DNA of 64,000 nucleotides, taken from positions 15,341,552 through 15,405,551 of the forward strand of contig NC_079386.1 in the NCBI RefSeq assembly GCF_021018895.1, in the 5' to 3' direction. Positions within the stretch are counted from its first letter, which is position 1; each line of letters opens with the position of its first letter. This document shows positions 33,991-46,600 of the stretch, piece after piece. Below the pieces are notes generated by a model. The model saw only the letters and a list, made by a program, of their open reading frames with translations. It ran no database searches and was not told the DNA's origin. This DNA comes from Seriola aureovittata. Taxonomy: Eukaryota > Chordata > Actinopteri > Carangiformes > Carangidae. The position numbers were made by a program, and so were the translations under genes.

Positions 33991-34690
33991 TGTGTATTGG
34001 TGGCAGAAATTCTTCCCTTAATAGAGAGAGGTGAGATAATCAGAGATATTCTCACTTTAAATTCAGTCTTTGTAACATCCAAAGATAATGAGCTACATGT
34101 ACAGTTGACCTTCAACATTAGACATGACTTTCATTTATACATCTGTAGTGATTGTGTGTGAGTATTAAAACACATCCAACATGCAGGAGGTGAGCGAGGG
34201 TCGAGGTTATCGTTTTTATAACCAACCAAACTACTGTTACTGTTCCCTCGGGGGATCAGTATCCTGCGTATCCCTTTATTCTTCTGGGAGAAAGAGATCG
34301 ATGATTTCACTGTGTGTGTCTGGTCAATACGTACATAATTTAACCTATTCATCATATCGGATTATACATAATGGGCTTGGCATGGAATTCTATGGAGGCT
34401 GCACCCCTGATATACACATACAGAGAATATCACTATTAAAGGAATACGCCACCAAAAAATGCAGGTTTTGAACATCAAATAATCTGTTTGCAGAGAGGTG
34501 ATACAGAAACATCTGTAGTTGTGGTTCTGCTTTCTGATTGGGTTTACTCCTAGCTGCTTTCTTAAACCACTCACACACAATCATCCACTTCTCCAGCATT
34601 TGTCTGTAAGTAGTATATGCTGCACTTTCATTCATGTCACACTACTGCCTACACACTGAAGTGCTTCTGCAGGTCGTATAAGAAAACATA
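33991..34690. other. Noncoding, possibly degraded repeat
   Basis: 34435-34640 begins TTAAAGGAATACGCCACC, a terminus style of fish miniature elements; no facing end was found. Nothing else is recognised. Confidence 0.35.
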
Positions 34691-34692
34691 AT

Positions 34693-34748
34693 GTAACGTA
34701 ACGTAACGTAACGTAACATAACGACATAACATAACAAGGTAACGTAAT
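34693..34748. repeat. (GTAAC)n pentanucleotide repeat
   Basis: GTAAC occurs about four to five times perfectly at 34693-34717, then decays into ATAAC and GTAAC variants. It is the only clear pentanucleotide array of this length in the window. Confidence 0.85.
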
Positions 34749-35394
34749 GTACTACAGTGGGACAAAACAACTGAAAGCTTTTCATTATTGTTATAGATTC
34801 ATTTTCAAATATTTGAGCTCATTTGTTGTAGATTTATTTATTTACAGCGTCTAAGAGTAAGAAGCACAAATGTGTTATCGAACCTCTACTGCCTTGCTGC
34901 ATGCCGCGTACACTACAGCAACACTGCTACAGTATTTATGATGAATTAAAAGTGAAAAATATGAAAACGATGTTGACTGTGAGTGAGGGTGACACACACA
35001 AACACACACAACCACACACACACTTCTTAGTTATACACTGGCATGCAGCACGAGTGAGACGGACATTTCATGTCAGCCCATTATTCTCTCTGTCTCCTTC
35101 TCCTCTTTGTCATGGTCTGTTTTTTTCTCCCTCCAGCTCTACCTTTTCTTTTCCCCCGTCCCTTCTGCTCTCTGCGTCTCTATCTGTCTTTGCCCGATGT
35201 CTCAATTAAAAACATGGATGACCCGCGTAATTGCCTCCAGTGACTGGGTCCTAATGAAAAAAACACCTTGCAGTAGTAGTGAGATGCCATGTGTATGTGT
35301 GTGTGTGTGTTTCTGCATGTCAAGCTGCCGGGCCTTGACCAAAGCAGATAATATTGTCTGTCAGACCTGCCTGTTACACCCCTTTTAATCAGCA

Positions 35395-35396
<2 letters not shown>
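34749..35396. other. Unique noncoding DNA, C/T-rich at 35075-35200
   Basis: Short GTGTGT tracts lie near 35295. The direct words CCTTGACCAAAGCAGATAATATT (35333-35355, split reading) and CCTTGACCAATGCTGATAATATT-like at 35465-35487 flank the next TG array, suggesting it sits inside a duplicated segment. Confidence 0.5.
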
Positions 35397-35438
<42 letters not shown>

Positions 35439-35450
35439 TGTGTGTGTGTG
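35397..35450. repeat. (TG)n microsatellite in a duplicated segment
   Basis: A 54-bp TG array with one TT step. The flanks repeat each other: GATAATATT then TCAGACC and a CCTTTTAA word occur both before (about 35346-35388) and after (about 35479-35514). Confidence 0.95.
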
Positions 35451-35656
35451 CCAACCCACTGGAGCCTTGACCAATGCTGATAATATTCTCTCAGACCCTT
35501 GTTCCGCCCTTTTAACTCGGCTGTGTATGTGATTGTGTTTGTTTGACTCAAATTGCATTCGCAAACATGCATAAATATGAAGTCCGGAGCGCTTGTGTGA
35601 GTCAGTTGATGACAGCAGAGAGGGCATTCAAGCATACTACATGTGGGCGTATACGA

Positions 35657-35700
35657 GTGTGTGTGTGTGTGTGTCTGTGTGTGTGTGTGAAAGAGAGAGA
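35657..35700. repeat. Interrupted (GT)n with GA tail
   Basis: A GT tract with one CT interruption followed by a short GA tract. Purine-rich DNA follows to 35765. Confidence 0.95.
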
Positions 35701-35939
35701 AGTGAGCAGACAGAAAGATTGCAAATTCAAGAGAGAGAGGAAAAGAGCGAGAGAAGGAAGAGGAAATGTAACCACAGAAAAGCTCTACATGCTATTTCCT
35801 GCACTGGCACTGAATGATGGGATTGGACATGAAACGTCAAGTCCATAATCATCCAATATGGCTGGTAGGGAACAAGATGGACAGGTTTTTGAGAAAATAC
35901 AAATAGGTGATGCTCAACCAAAGCAACGACCATAATATA

Positions 35940-36428
35940 AAGAAACCATGTGGCAACCTCCGGGGCTGATGAGAATGAAGCCAACATGGACGTGCCAAAA
36001 AACTGCGGTTCTTCTAGTCTGGCTCTAAAAGTGAGTCAATCCCCACAGACTCCCATGTTAAAATGTCCAACTTTACAGCAGAAATAAATGTTTACAGCCC
36101 GGTACAAAAAATGGGTCTGGTCTCTATAGCTAATTTCCTCCTTCATGACAGCTGTACGAGAGGTGAATTTTTACATAACTCACCCGTTTAAATTTTTATT
36201 AAAGCTCAAAGTTCTGCATAATTGAGAGCATATACCGCTTTGAGTGACAGGTGGTTGAGCGTATTCTTGCCACAAACCTACGTGCACCCAAAGTCTCTAC
36301 ACACAAGCCCCGCCTCTTTGCCCATTTCTGGATTAGAGGCAGAGTCAGGCACTGCAAAGATGGCAACGGTGGAGCAGCCCACTCTTCAGATACCACTGGG
36401 TTACGTCCATCTTTATTTACAGTCGATG
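35940..36428 (+). repeat. Teleost dispersed repeat ending CGTCCATCTTTATTTACAGT
   Basis: The order GAAACCATGTGGCAACCTCC, AAAAACTGCGGTTCTTCTAG, GGCTCTAAAAGTGAGTCAAT, ACAGACTCCCATGTTAAAAT, GGTCTCTATAGCTAATTTCC, TTTTTATTAAAGCTCAAAGT, TTTGAGTGACAGGT, CCCCGCCTCTTT and ACGTCCATCTTTATTTACAG matches a very common percomorph repeat that I recognise but do not name. The left boundary is approximate. The small frames at 36222-36431 and 36251-36457 are repeat sequence. Confidence 0.75.
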
Positions 36429-37475
36429 TAACTGTAAGTTTGAGTTTAAAACACTGAATAACAGCTGTAAATATAGAAGAAGAATCACTGCAGTCTAATT
36501 AAACTTTAATGATACGTGTGGGGACATTGGACCACTGCAGCAACAAGTGGTGAGAGGAAACTAATATACAACAGGCAATGCCATAAAGACAGACCCCTCC
36601 TCTGTCTTTCCCTCCATTGTCTGAACAAAACAACAATCCTGGAAATGAGAGAAAAACTCACTGAGTGAAGTGAGTTATTTGTCCGGAGCTTCTCTTCCAC
36701 TACACCGTTATTTCCTTTCTTTCTTTTCTTTTTCCCCCTTGGTGTTTTATTCTTCTCCTCTTTCGACTTTAACTTATTAATTCTCTCTCCTCGCCACAGC
36801 TTGCAACATCTCGTTATCTATCTTGCACTTTGCATAGATGTCTAATATTTATCTATGGCACTAGTCTATACCCCAATCTATTTGCCCATTGATCCATCCA
36901 CTCTAAACCTTTTTGACATGTGTCTTCACCATCATTGGAGGAAAGTTGAGAGAGCAACAAAGTCTCGAAAACATCTTTAAATCACTTCTTTCTTCACCTC
37001 ACCTTTCCCTCCTTCACTATCCTTCACCTCAGCCCTTCATCTGCTAATCACTTTATTATTTGTGTGGCACTTTCTCTTATGTTTGACGCCTCTAAATCTC
37101 ACCGCCTCCTCCTTCCCATTCTCTCGTTTCCAATATCTGTGAACTTCCCTGCCATTAATCTCTCGGTGTACCTACATTTTCCTCTGACCAGCCCTCCCTC
37201 TGTTTGCCCGATTCAATCCCTTTCCACCTTCCTGTGAGTCCCTAAATCTCCTCTGTCCTTAAGATTGCCCTGTCATTTTTCCGCCGCATTGCCTGTCCTT
37301 TGCTGTTTATCACCGCATCTTCGCCCATGTCACCTTCTCTGCTTCCCCAGGCGAGCAGCTTCAAGCGCAAGTGTTTGAATCCGTGAATCGCAAAATCACA
37401 CACACGAGGCATTCACTGCCTTTTTCTAGTTGTGTCTCCAGAGCTGCAGGCGCAGGCCTACTGTTTTTCAGGGTG
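36429..37475. other. Pyrimidine-rich noncoding DNA
   Basis: 36700-37350 is strongly T/C-rich on the plus strand, with few purine runs, and contains no array. No gene is seen. Confidence 0.6.
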
Positions 37476-37665
37476 TCCGTCCGTCCGTCCGTCTGTCCGT
37501 CCGTTGATGGAACTCCTTCAAATTTGGCAAAAACGTTCACTAGGACTCAAGAATGAACTGACTGCATTTGGGGGTGAAAGGTCAAAGGTCAATGTCACGG
37601 TGACTTTTAAATCATCACTCAAGACTTCACACGGCTGTCGTGACAAAGTTTCACACAAATGGTTC
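37476..37665 (+). repeat. Dispersed repeat with nuclear-receptor half-sites, copy 3
   Basis: Begins with a TCCG tetranucleotide run (37476-37504), then GGAACTCCTTCAAATTTGGC, ACTCAAGAATGAACTGACTG, tandem AGGTCA half-sites at 37579-37591 and a GTCACGGTGAC palindrome at 37594-37604, ending with GACAAAGTTTCACACAAATG. It matches copies at 1920-2005 and 19495-19672. Confidence 0.8.
37579..37591 (+). promoter_or_regulatory. Perfect DR1 element
   Basis: AGGTCA, A, AGGTCA, preceded one base upstream by GGGTGA: an exact DR1 direct repeat inside dispersed-repeat copy 3. Confidence 0.45.
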
Positions 37666-38877
37666 ATATTTTACAACCTGAAACTAGTCTGAGTCAGAGA
37701 CTCGTCAGTTTTCCTTCGTGTGCAGACTTGTCCTTATCTCGTCTCATGGTCAAAGCACAACATCAGCAAACGGGCTCACTTCACACAGTTTCAGCCATGT
37801 CTGTTCTTTGTTCTTCCTAAGAAGGATGAGCCTGTGAACCAACATGTCCAACACAAAATAAACAGATAAGCAGCGCACTCACACATTTATATGCCGCTTC
37901 GGCATGCCAACACTTGTCCAACTAGATTTCCTCTTGACACAATCTGTGCCTCTGTCCTCGCTGCCTCTTGGTCTGAAGGTCCGCTATCATCAAGTCAAAA
38001 TGAGTCACAACGGTTTGAGGGTTTTGCGTGACTGATGGCGGCGGCCATCCGCCTGCTGCTAAAATTAATTCTGGCGTGGAAGGGGAAAAGTTCACACACA
38101 ACTGTTGGAGCTAACTGACATTTTGTGATGATCACAAACTGTCAGAACTGTCTCTGTAGATATCTTTGACCTGCCTGACAAGATTCAGTGTTTGTGCTTC
38201 TTGGTTGATGCAATTATACTTCAAATAGACGGATTACTTTACACGATGTTTCACAGGATGCAGCATGAAGAAGAAAACATGGAGACATCTGTGTTTGTCA
38301 TTTTTGAAATCAAAATCTACATGAAACTAAAGAGGCCTGCACAATTCAAACAAGGATTCAGTAACTGGTTTGTCAGATTTGAAATTGGAACATTAGTTAA
38401 TATGTTAGCACACACAGGGGTCTGCCACTCAATCTTTAAACAACAGACACACTGGCACACAGTCAATTATGGGATGTTGACGGCCAGGAAGAATGTAATC
38501 CAAATTTAGGCCGAGTAGGACTGCAGCTCTTGAGTTCACATGAAGCTGCCTTTGAAACAGGCCTTGAGATTAAACGTTCGTTCTTGACCTTCGAAACAAC
38601 AGCGGACAAAGAATCTGTCCACTCAAGAGCTGTGCTGGTGCTTTTGATCATATCACAAGAACCCTGCTGAACACTAACGATGTATTCAGTCTGAATATGT
38701 GAATTAATTTACTCATAAAGACTAAATGTCCTCACAGGGATATGATGCAGAAAACCAACCCATCCACCCACAAATACACTGTTATAACTAGGAATGGGCG
38801 TTAACATTGTCTCAATTGCTATTCAATGTCAATATCTGCATCTTTGCCAAGTGTAAACTTTTAATTTGGTGGCGTGG

Positions 38878-38878
<1 letters not shown>
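37666..38878. other. Unique noncoding DNA
   Basis: Includes a short perfect inverted repeat ATGCCG-CTT-CGGCAT near 37892-37906. The 105-aa frame at 38192-38509 has no recognisable domain. Confidence 0.5.

Positions 38879-38940
<62 letters not shown>
38879..38940. repeat. (TG)31 microsatellite
   Basis: A perfect 62-bp TG array, the longest uninterrupted one in the window. Confidence 0.98.
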
Positions 38941-38941
<1 letters not shown>

Positions 38942-39437
38942 CCTGTGAATGAGATTACACAACGACGCAGAAGTTAATGTTTATCAAAATCAAGTTGAAG
39001 TAACAGAAGGGGAAAAGATGCTTGGCGTGAAGCGATGAGAGACGTAGATGAAAAGACACTTGGAGGGAGGAAAAGATGGAGGGAGGCGCCGACAGAAGGA
39101 GAGAGAGGAGTGTGATTAATGTTGGGTTAGATCACACAAAAAGAGGCTAAAATTGATTGAAATTGCGATCAAAGATTCGACCAACTGTTGAAATGCTTGT
39201 GGTTCTGCAACACTTCCTGCAAAACTGTGTGTCTTTTCAAGTGTGCGACAGGACCAGCAGGACGTGTGTGTGTCTGTGTGTGTGTGTGATTTCCATTAAT
39301 CTCCTCCTCAGAGTCTCCCCGTGGCTTCACGCATGTTTGAAGAAGCTATTTGAGACTCAGTGACTGCAGATTACCGATAAGGAAAAATTACAGTGTCAGA
39401 ATTTATCAGCGTGAAAATCATCCAGGCGTGCGTCCTC

Positions 39438-39438
<1 letters not shown>

Positions 39439-39472
<34 letters not shown>
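39439..39472. repeat. (TG)17 microsatellite
   Basis: A perfect TG array. Confidence 0.97.
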
Positions 39473-39481
<9 letters not shown>

Positions 39482-39644
39482 TCCCATGTTCGGAGACAGA
39501 GGGTTTTCTTGCTTGGGCATATGTCTGCGTTTGTATGTGCGCACTGTTGTGTGTTTTTTACCCGTCCTCCGGGGAGACCCCACGCACCGTCTGTCTCTCA
39601 CTGATTCAGTATGCGTTGCCACAGAGAGACAGGGAATAGATGTT

Positions 39645-39706
39645 GAGGAGGAGGAGGAGGAGGAGGAGGAGGAGGAAGGAAGGAAGGAAGGAAGGGAGAG
39701 AGAGAG
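39645..39706. repeat. (GAG)10(GAAG)n(AG)n compound array
   Basis: About ten GAG units pass into four to five GAAG units and a short AG tract. It opens the purine-rich stretch that runs to about 40400. Confidence 0.97.
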
Positions 39707-40400
39707 AAATTATGAGAAACACTAAGAGGATGGAGAGAAAAAATATTCATGAGAAAAAGAAGAAAAAAAAGAAGAAAAGAGTGTGTTGATGCTGAGAGGA
39801 TTTAATTTTCATTCAGCAGTCTAAACAGATGTCTCCGCCCTCCTTACAGCTTCCACCTCAAATGCAGCAATTTCACATCCTGATGTCACCTGCACTTCCA
39901 AAAATGACTTCACACCATCATGTCTGCAGCCATTTTGTGAGAGAGCAGGTGCTGCAGACTTTCTGTTTTGTTTTGTGTCTATCTCTTTCCGTTTTTCCTC
40001 TTTCCCAAATGGTGGATGTCTCTGAGGAAAAAAAAAAAAAAAGGACAGAGCCACTGGAGAGGTGAGAGGAGGGTGTAGGAGGGAGACAGGGAGACGATAG
40101 GAGACACAGAAATAAGAGGATGAGGTGAGGAAAGGAAGAGAGAAAATGGAGGCTGGAGGAGGAGAGGGGAAGTGTTTTTCCATCCTGTTTGTTTTTCATT
40201 AGGGTTTTCAAATCTAATGAGAGGCTAAGAGGGAGACAAGAGGGAGACAAGAAGGAGACAGAAGGAAAAGATAGAGCCCACAAATAAGCGAGTACAGGAA
40301 GTGAAGGAGAGACACAAAATGTGCATGACACAAAGAGGAGACAGAAAATTATGATGGAGACCGATAAAAAAACAAAAAGGAACAAGAGAGATAAAATGCA
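39707..40400. other. Purine-rich DNA on the plus strand
   Basis: AGGAGGA, GGGAGACA and GAAAAA words dominate, with an A15 run at 40028-40042. The long minus-strand frames here (120 and 155 aa) are low-complexity shadows. Confidence 0.65.
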
Positions 40401-40476
40401 TTAATAGACAGAGGCACAATAATGAGATTCCCACGAATACTGGTACTGCATACCAATCTAAGCCTCGACACAGGGA

Positions 40477-40498
40477 GTGTGTGTGTGTGTGTGTGTGT
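40477..40498. repeat. (GT)11 microsatellite
   Basis: A short GT array followed by TTTGTGTG. Confidence 0.95.
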
Positions 40499-40627
40499 TT
40501 GTGTGTTTGTGGTCAGAGACACATAGAAGCTGTGTGTGTTACAATGTTTCTGCATCGTCTACATTTCCAAACAGCATCTCTAATTAACCCGCCCCGATGG
40601 GCTCTATTGCAGTCTGTGTGTATGTGA

Positions 40628-40682
<55 letters not shown>
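40628..40682. repeat. Compound (TG)n(AG)21 array
   Basis: A short TG tract then an AG array of 42 bp. Confidence 0.97.
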
Positions 40683-40685
<3 letters not shown>

Positions 40686-43438
40686 AACTGTCAAAGGAGA
40701 TGCAGAAGCTGCAGAACATGAAGAGATCACACCGGACAGAAACAGAGGTGAACCACTTAAGGAAACTTGTTGCCTCCCATGAGTCACTTTCTTTATGGAT
40801 TATAAGAACATGATACACGTTATTGAGTCTTTACCAGAGATGAGAGACAGAGGAAAGTGGGATGACACATGGTAGAGGTCATGGGCTCAAATGCAAAGCA
40901 AATACGTTACAAGTTTCAGCACTGTTGAAAAGGATGGAGTCATTACACAACAATTAGCTTAAACGTCAGCAATATTAACCATGTGCATTTTTCTCATTGT
41001 CAACAAATTCCAAGAAAAGTCCAAAACTAACAATGAACTGTTCGTGTATCGAGCCGCTGATGGAGTTTTGAATCAACCGGCCAGCTGATGTAAATACTCT
41101 TGAGAGTACCAAACGTGTATTAATCCGCGACTGAAAATAGTCCACAACAAATGCACTCTTTACTCCTGTTTGAGTCATTGTTCCTCTTTCAGGAAATCAC
41201 TGAACCTTTTCACAAAAATAAAACCATTTGTGATACGAGACTTAAAAGGGGCTGTTTGTAAGTTTTCTTGACAAGAGCTTCGGCCATCGTTGTCTTGACG
41301 ATACAAGAGTGGAGTAAAGTTAGCTATGTAGCATTAGCAAAATTTACAATAACCAGAGTCCATAAACATGCATTGATGGTTTTGTTCTGTTCCTTGAATT
41401 TCTTGACAATTTGTTGAGAATAAGAAAAATATAGAAATACTCAGCCTCATCCTGTAAATCATGTATGATATAGACAGTGAATACTTTATGACAATTGCTC
41501 TATTCAGCTTAGACTCACCAATGTGTCTCAAGGGCAGCTGAGTAGTATATATTATATTCTGACAGCTATAAAACTGATAAGAACATTACTCAACTTTCTG
41601 TAGAGCTTTATTAGCTCAGTGCCCACATTTCTGATTTGTCTAGTGTCTGGTGTTCAGACCATTGACAGCTGTTTCCTCTGGCTACACAAACAAACCAATC
41701 ATAGCTTTGTAGGCAGGATTAAGAATACAGATGTCAAACTGCATTCACGAAAATAAAAAGGGAAAGACACATCACCTGCGAGTTAAATGGACTAATGTGA
41801 ATCTGAACTCAAGCTGAACAAATGAAGTGAAATGAAAGGGAAAGAGCTTCTTGTGATTGTACTGAGCTTAGTAATTAAAGTTGTTTGGATTAGTTAATTT
41901 AGTATTGTCTCAAACTGCATTAAACACTCCTCATAAATGACATGTAAGAACCCAGATAGTCAACGAACTTCACCTCACGTTTTGCAAAAGTGGATATTTT
42001 CCATTTAGCTAAACACCTGCCTGAACGATTAGTACAATGGTGTTTGCTAATCAAAAAAGGAGATAAAAGGATTTGTTACATGGAGGGAAACAAATCCAGG
42101 TGTTATGAGCTTTGAATAAGAATTGATCTGGCTGTTTGTTAGAATTCAAACCTTCCTCAAACTCAAACCAGGTCGTATCCAACTGAGCAGAACACGGCAA
42201 AATCAGACATTTTGATTGATCGATCCAAACCCTTCAGATTTAATCGTGGCGGTTGAACAGTTTTGGAGGCAACCTCTCTCCTGTATATTTTTACTTTGAG
42301 TTTCATCCCTCTCGTTTCTATAGAGCCAAATCAATAGACCCTGCCCTCTTCCTTTCGCATACCCTTCACTTTATTTCTCTCTCTCTCTCTCTCCATCCTC
42401 AGCTAACAAAAGATTGAAGGGAAGAGGCAGAGCAAAGGGTGAGAGGATGGGAAATGTTTTGGGCCGATCGGCTTTATCTCTGTGGTACGACTGAAGTCTT
42501 GAACAGGAGGTCATAACGTGAAAAGAGCCGGGGTCAGAACGTTATTTCCCACCGGACCAACCACGGCAGAAAACTCATGGACTCTGGTTATTGTATAGCT
42601 GGACAAAATCAGCCATGAACTGAGAGGCACAGTGGTGTAATTTTGGGAACATCAACTATTCTGCACTTGGCAGCATCGAGCTGACAACTGAATGAAAAAG
42701 GGAAGGGCACAGAAAAGCAGAGCAATTAGGAAATGGAAATCAGACGGCGTATTGTTTCTCCGCTAGCGAGAGCTGCGCTGTCATCATGAGATTTCCAGTG
42801 ATAAACCTGCAATTTGAGATATGATGATACACCAACAGCAGGAAGAGAGTAAAGATTTCATCATCGAAAAAACTCGGAATATGTAATTAAGCCTGCAATT
42901 GTGTCATTTAGTTCACAACAAACAAAGCATTTTGAATCCTCTATCACTCTGATTTGTGTCCTTACTGGCTTCTTCTCCATAGCAACAGAAGCAGAGTCTA
43001 AAGGGTATTATAGTTTACTTTATCTGATGTGAAGTAATGTTGAAGATGATGTTTAAAGACACTGTCTGACGTGGGAAAACACTCCCATTTTGCAACTCTG
43101 TCGTGGATCGTTGCTTTTTGGAAAGTGATGTCAACTGTGGGATGCATCAGCTCAGACACTCAGACATTGTTCAACCATTGTTCTGGACCTAGAGCTACTT
43201 GGGATGCAGCTGTTGGGCCCTGATGAAGTCTACCATCGGCGTCTTACCGGTGTCTAATGTAGCGCATCCTCCTCTGTGAATCAGTGACCACGGTCTGTTC
43301 AGAAAGGTGACTGGGCTGTCCATTTACACACCCAACAACTCATCCAGATGTGCTAAATGGAGCGTGGGCTGGACCAGTGCAAGAGTATTTCCACATCCTG
43401 AATCAGCCATCTCTGAATAAATGAATAATTTGGCTGCA

Positions 43439-43445
<7 letters not shown>
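40683..43445. other. Unique noncoding DNA
   Basis: 41236-41330 begins TTAAAAGGGGCTGTTTGTAA and may be an old miniature element. A CT array lies at 42376-42393. 42700-42940 has balanced composition and ATTA-type words, a weak conserved-element candidate. No gene is seen. Confidence 0.5.
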
Positions 43446-43483
<38 letters not shown>

Positions 43484-43486
43484 AAC
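43446..43486. repeat. (AG)n microsatellite
   Basis: An AG array with one GG step near its right end. Confidence 0.97.
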
Positions 43487-45616
43487 ATTGTGTGTCTCAT
43501 GGGCACCAATCCATATTTGCATGTGTGTTTTTATGTGAGTGTATTTCTATTTGATGTGCGTTTTAACGTGTATGTGCATGCCTGTAGGCAACGGACGCGT
43601 AGGCGAGGGATGTGTGTGCATGTGTGTTTGTGTGTCAAGGCCAAGTCTGGACTTGCCCTGAGCGAAAATGACTAAGTGAGTGAGTCCCCAAACTGTTTTC
43701 TCTTCTCTATCTCCTTCTCTTTTCATTTCTTCCTGCTTTTGTTTTCTACTTAAACAAGCAACGTGGAAAATGCACTTGAGAAGTCCCAGACAGAACCAGA
43801 TGAAATGGACAAGGTTCATATCAGGTTCTGGCACTTACTTATTCTTTATTCAACTGGAATTAAAAAAATGGCAGGTGGATTAAATCTGCTCCTGTATTTG
43901 CTCAAGGAGAAAGATCAACCTGTACTCTTGTCAAAGTGCATTAGCTGGATATTTATGTAGACATCATTGCGAAGAGCAACTTTAAAAGGTTTCAGCTTTG
44001 GATATACAGTATGTGAAAAACTGCCAACTACTGTCTCTGTCATCCATCAATATAAGAGTCCTCATGCAGAAAACACAGCCTCCGTTTGCTTTTGACAGAT
44101 ACAAAATCAGCCTGGCTGCCTCGTTAGCTATTCCTTCCCCTCTCTAAATGTGCTGGTTCAAAGACAGCTGCTTCCTGCTCCACCATCCTACATACAGTAC
44201 CAACTATTCCTAGCTTTTATCAGTCCTATTATCATCAGCGGCAATACATTTCCCCTCCTACATGTTTCAGTTCCTTCTGTTAATCCTCCGCAGAATTGTT
44301 TTGTACCCACGACTGGTTGAATCATCGCAGAGATGAACCCTATTCAGATGGGCCCATGCTGTCATTCAGACCAGGTCACTGAGTTAAGGAACATCTGGGG
44401 AAGAGAAAAGACTTTTGATGTCAGGAAGTGTGTTTCCTCCCTCATCCAACATGTATCCAGAATGTCAGGCTCCTCTTTTTTTAGCCAGCAGCTCCCAGCA
44501 GGTCATACATTTAGAGATGTTCCCGCTGTGGGTGCCCACTGTTTATGCTGGATAACCCCACTGCAGCAACACACTGTGTGGTGTGCAGGTTTTTAAAAGT
44601 TTTTCCTTTTTCTTCTGAACTCTTTGCTTTACTGTCGGATCTGTAGAACAAACTGGACAGGAATACTTAAGATATATGGTGTGTGATTTCACTGCACTTC
44701 AATTTAGTGGCTGCAGGTTGTTTAGCTTAGCGTTCGACACAGTCGTAGGGTATCTATATTAAAATGCTGTTAACGTGTTGGTGTTGCGATATGTTGAGGT
44801 AGAGCGCGTGAATCTAATGTTGTCATTTAGCTATCGTGAAATCGTGCGGTCGGTAGACATGCTAGCTAGCTAACTTTTAGGAAGCTAGCTAACCGCAGGA
44901 AAAGGTGCGTCCCCGTGTAGATCCTTCCCTCACTGAAACTAGACGTTTTCATTATGTCGGGGGCCGAGCTCAGTTACATCGAGTTACGTCTGCTATTCTA
45001 TCTTCTGGCTCTTCTCCTCCCCCTCCTTCTACTTCCTCCCTCCCTCCCTCACCCCATCTTTAATGTATCCTCTTGCATAAACTGACATTACGGCAAGACC
45101 CACCAGAGACATGCAACTGTCTGGAACCAGCCACAGGTCTCCAATCTGCCTCCCCAGTGCTGTTGCTGTGCCTATTAGCCCCAAGATAATTACCCAGAGG
45201 CACTCCCCGTGGGATTGACTAGTCCCACACACCGAGCTAATTAACATGCACCTCGTTTAACGGACAGGGCTGGCTGTGCGAGTGGAACGAAGGATGGCAG
45301 ATGTGGAAGCAGAGGTAAATTTAGAAAAAAAAAAAAACTGGGAATGAGAAAATATGGCAGCCAGTGAGGTGAAACAGTCCCTGTCAGTATAAAAGAGGAA
45401 AAAAAAGCTACATTAGCATTTGAGCTAATTGGGAAACATTGGAAACATTGAGCAGAATAGCAAGGTTTTTGGAATCTCCTAAATGTGACATCAAACAAAG
45501 GCTTGCGGATTAGCTGACAGGCTTTTGTGGCTGTTAGCATTAATAACCCCGTGGGACCAGCCACCAAATTGGACACGTAATTTGAGTTTATGCAACGTTG
45601 GATAATGTGGGGTGGG
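43487..45616. other. Unique noncoding DNA
   Basis: 44333-44596 holds an 87-aa frame without domains. GCTAGCTAGCTAA near 44860-44873 and GCTAGCTAACC near 44883 form a small inverted or direct repeat. No gene is supported. Confidence 0.5.
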
Positions 45617-45636
45617 TTTTTTTTTTTTTTTTTTTT
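45617..45636. repeat. T20 homopolymer
   Basis: Twenty consecutive T residues; it could be the A tail of a reverse-strand retroelement, but no body was recognised to its left. Confidence 0.95.
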
Positions 45637-46007
45637 GGTTCATTAACAACAGAAGAACCAGAGCTTTGTATAGCTTGTCATCTGTGTAGCACTAAACTGG
45701 GATCTTACACGGGTCATTATGCTGCCGGAGCTACATGGTGCCACTACAGTGCAGGAGTGCTGCAGTAGATAATAAGCACCACCAAAGATAGCTTGGGTCT
45801 TCTGTATTGCCACAGAGGAGCAGGCCTGTCACTGAGCCCACCCACTGATATATAGACTGTGGGTGGAGAGGGACACTGTGGCGACCTACAGACAAAGTGA
45901 AAGCTACTTGATTCACAGGGAAAGTCATTTGAAGTAGTTGATTCTGTGCAGTCAGTCAGTATGGAAAATCTATAGGGTGCACCTGTGTGTCTTTGTACTT
46001 GTGGGTG

Positions 46008-46034
46008 TATATATATATATATATATATATATAT
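46008..46034. repeat. (TA)13 microsatellite
   Basis: A perfect TA array in otherwise mixed DNA. Confidence 0.97.
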
Positions 46035-46600
46035 GGAAACCTCTATATATAAAAAGATGTGCATGAAGTACTTTATGAGTGCTCATAATATGTGAAAAAT
46101 GTGTGTGACTTGTCCTTGAAAAGCCAAACACGCGAGTGGCAAGTACGTGCAGGTCGTCTCCGCATGTCTCAACCTCCACATTGCAGGCGCTGTGCGGTAC
46201 ACACAGAGATACACACAGCATGCACAATGAGGAGGCCTCGACACACCGTCTCATTGGCTGCAGTACTGCAGGCTAATCTGTGCTTTGATGGACTAACAAA
46301 TTAGACTGACATGCTGGTCAATGAAACAAAAAAAAAAAAAAGGGGGGCAGCCACAGAGCAGATTTGTTTCACTGATCGGATGGGCTGCTGTTGTCGAGCT
46401 GATTTCATGCCTCAAATCTTTCTGAGCAGAACATGCCAAACTGAAAATTTAATTTTTTAAACCAGGTCTCTACAGAGCGCCTGGATGTGAGTTTGAATAC
46501 ATATGGATATATCATGTTTTCTTTTTGGACATTTTCTACTGACAGGATGACAGGAGATGGGAGAGAGAGATGGGCGAAAAAACCTGCAAACTAAATACAC
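46035..46600. other. Unique noncoding DNA
   Basis: 46240-46320 has a CTCATTGGCTGCAGTACTGC block followed by ATTAGA words and an A14G6 run (46328-46347). Nothing coding. Confidence 0.5.

Noticed and set aside
37890..37910. GCCGCTTCGGC hairpin reminiscent of the start of U6 RNA
   Set aside because: Only the hairpin words match; the rest of U6 is not present.
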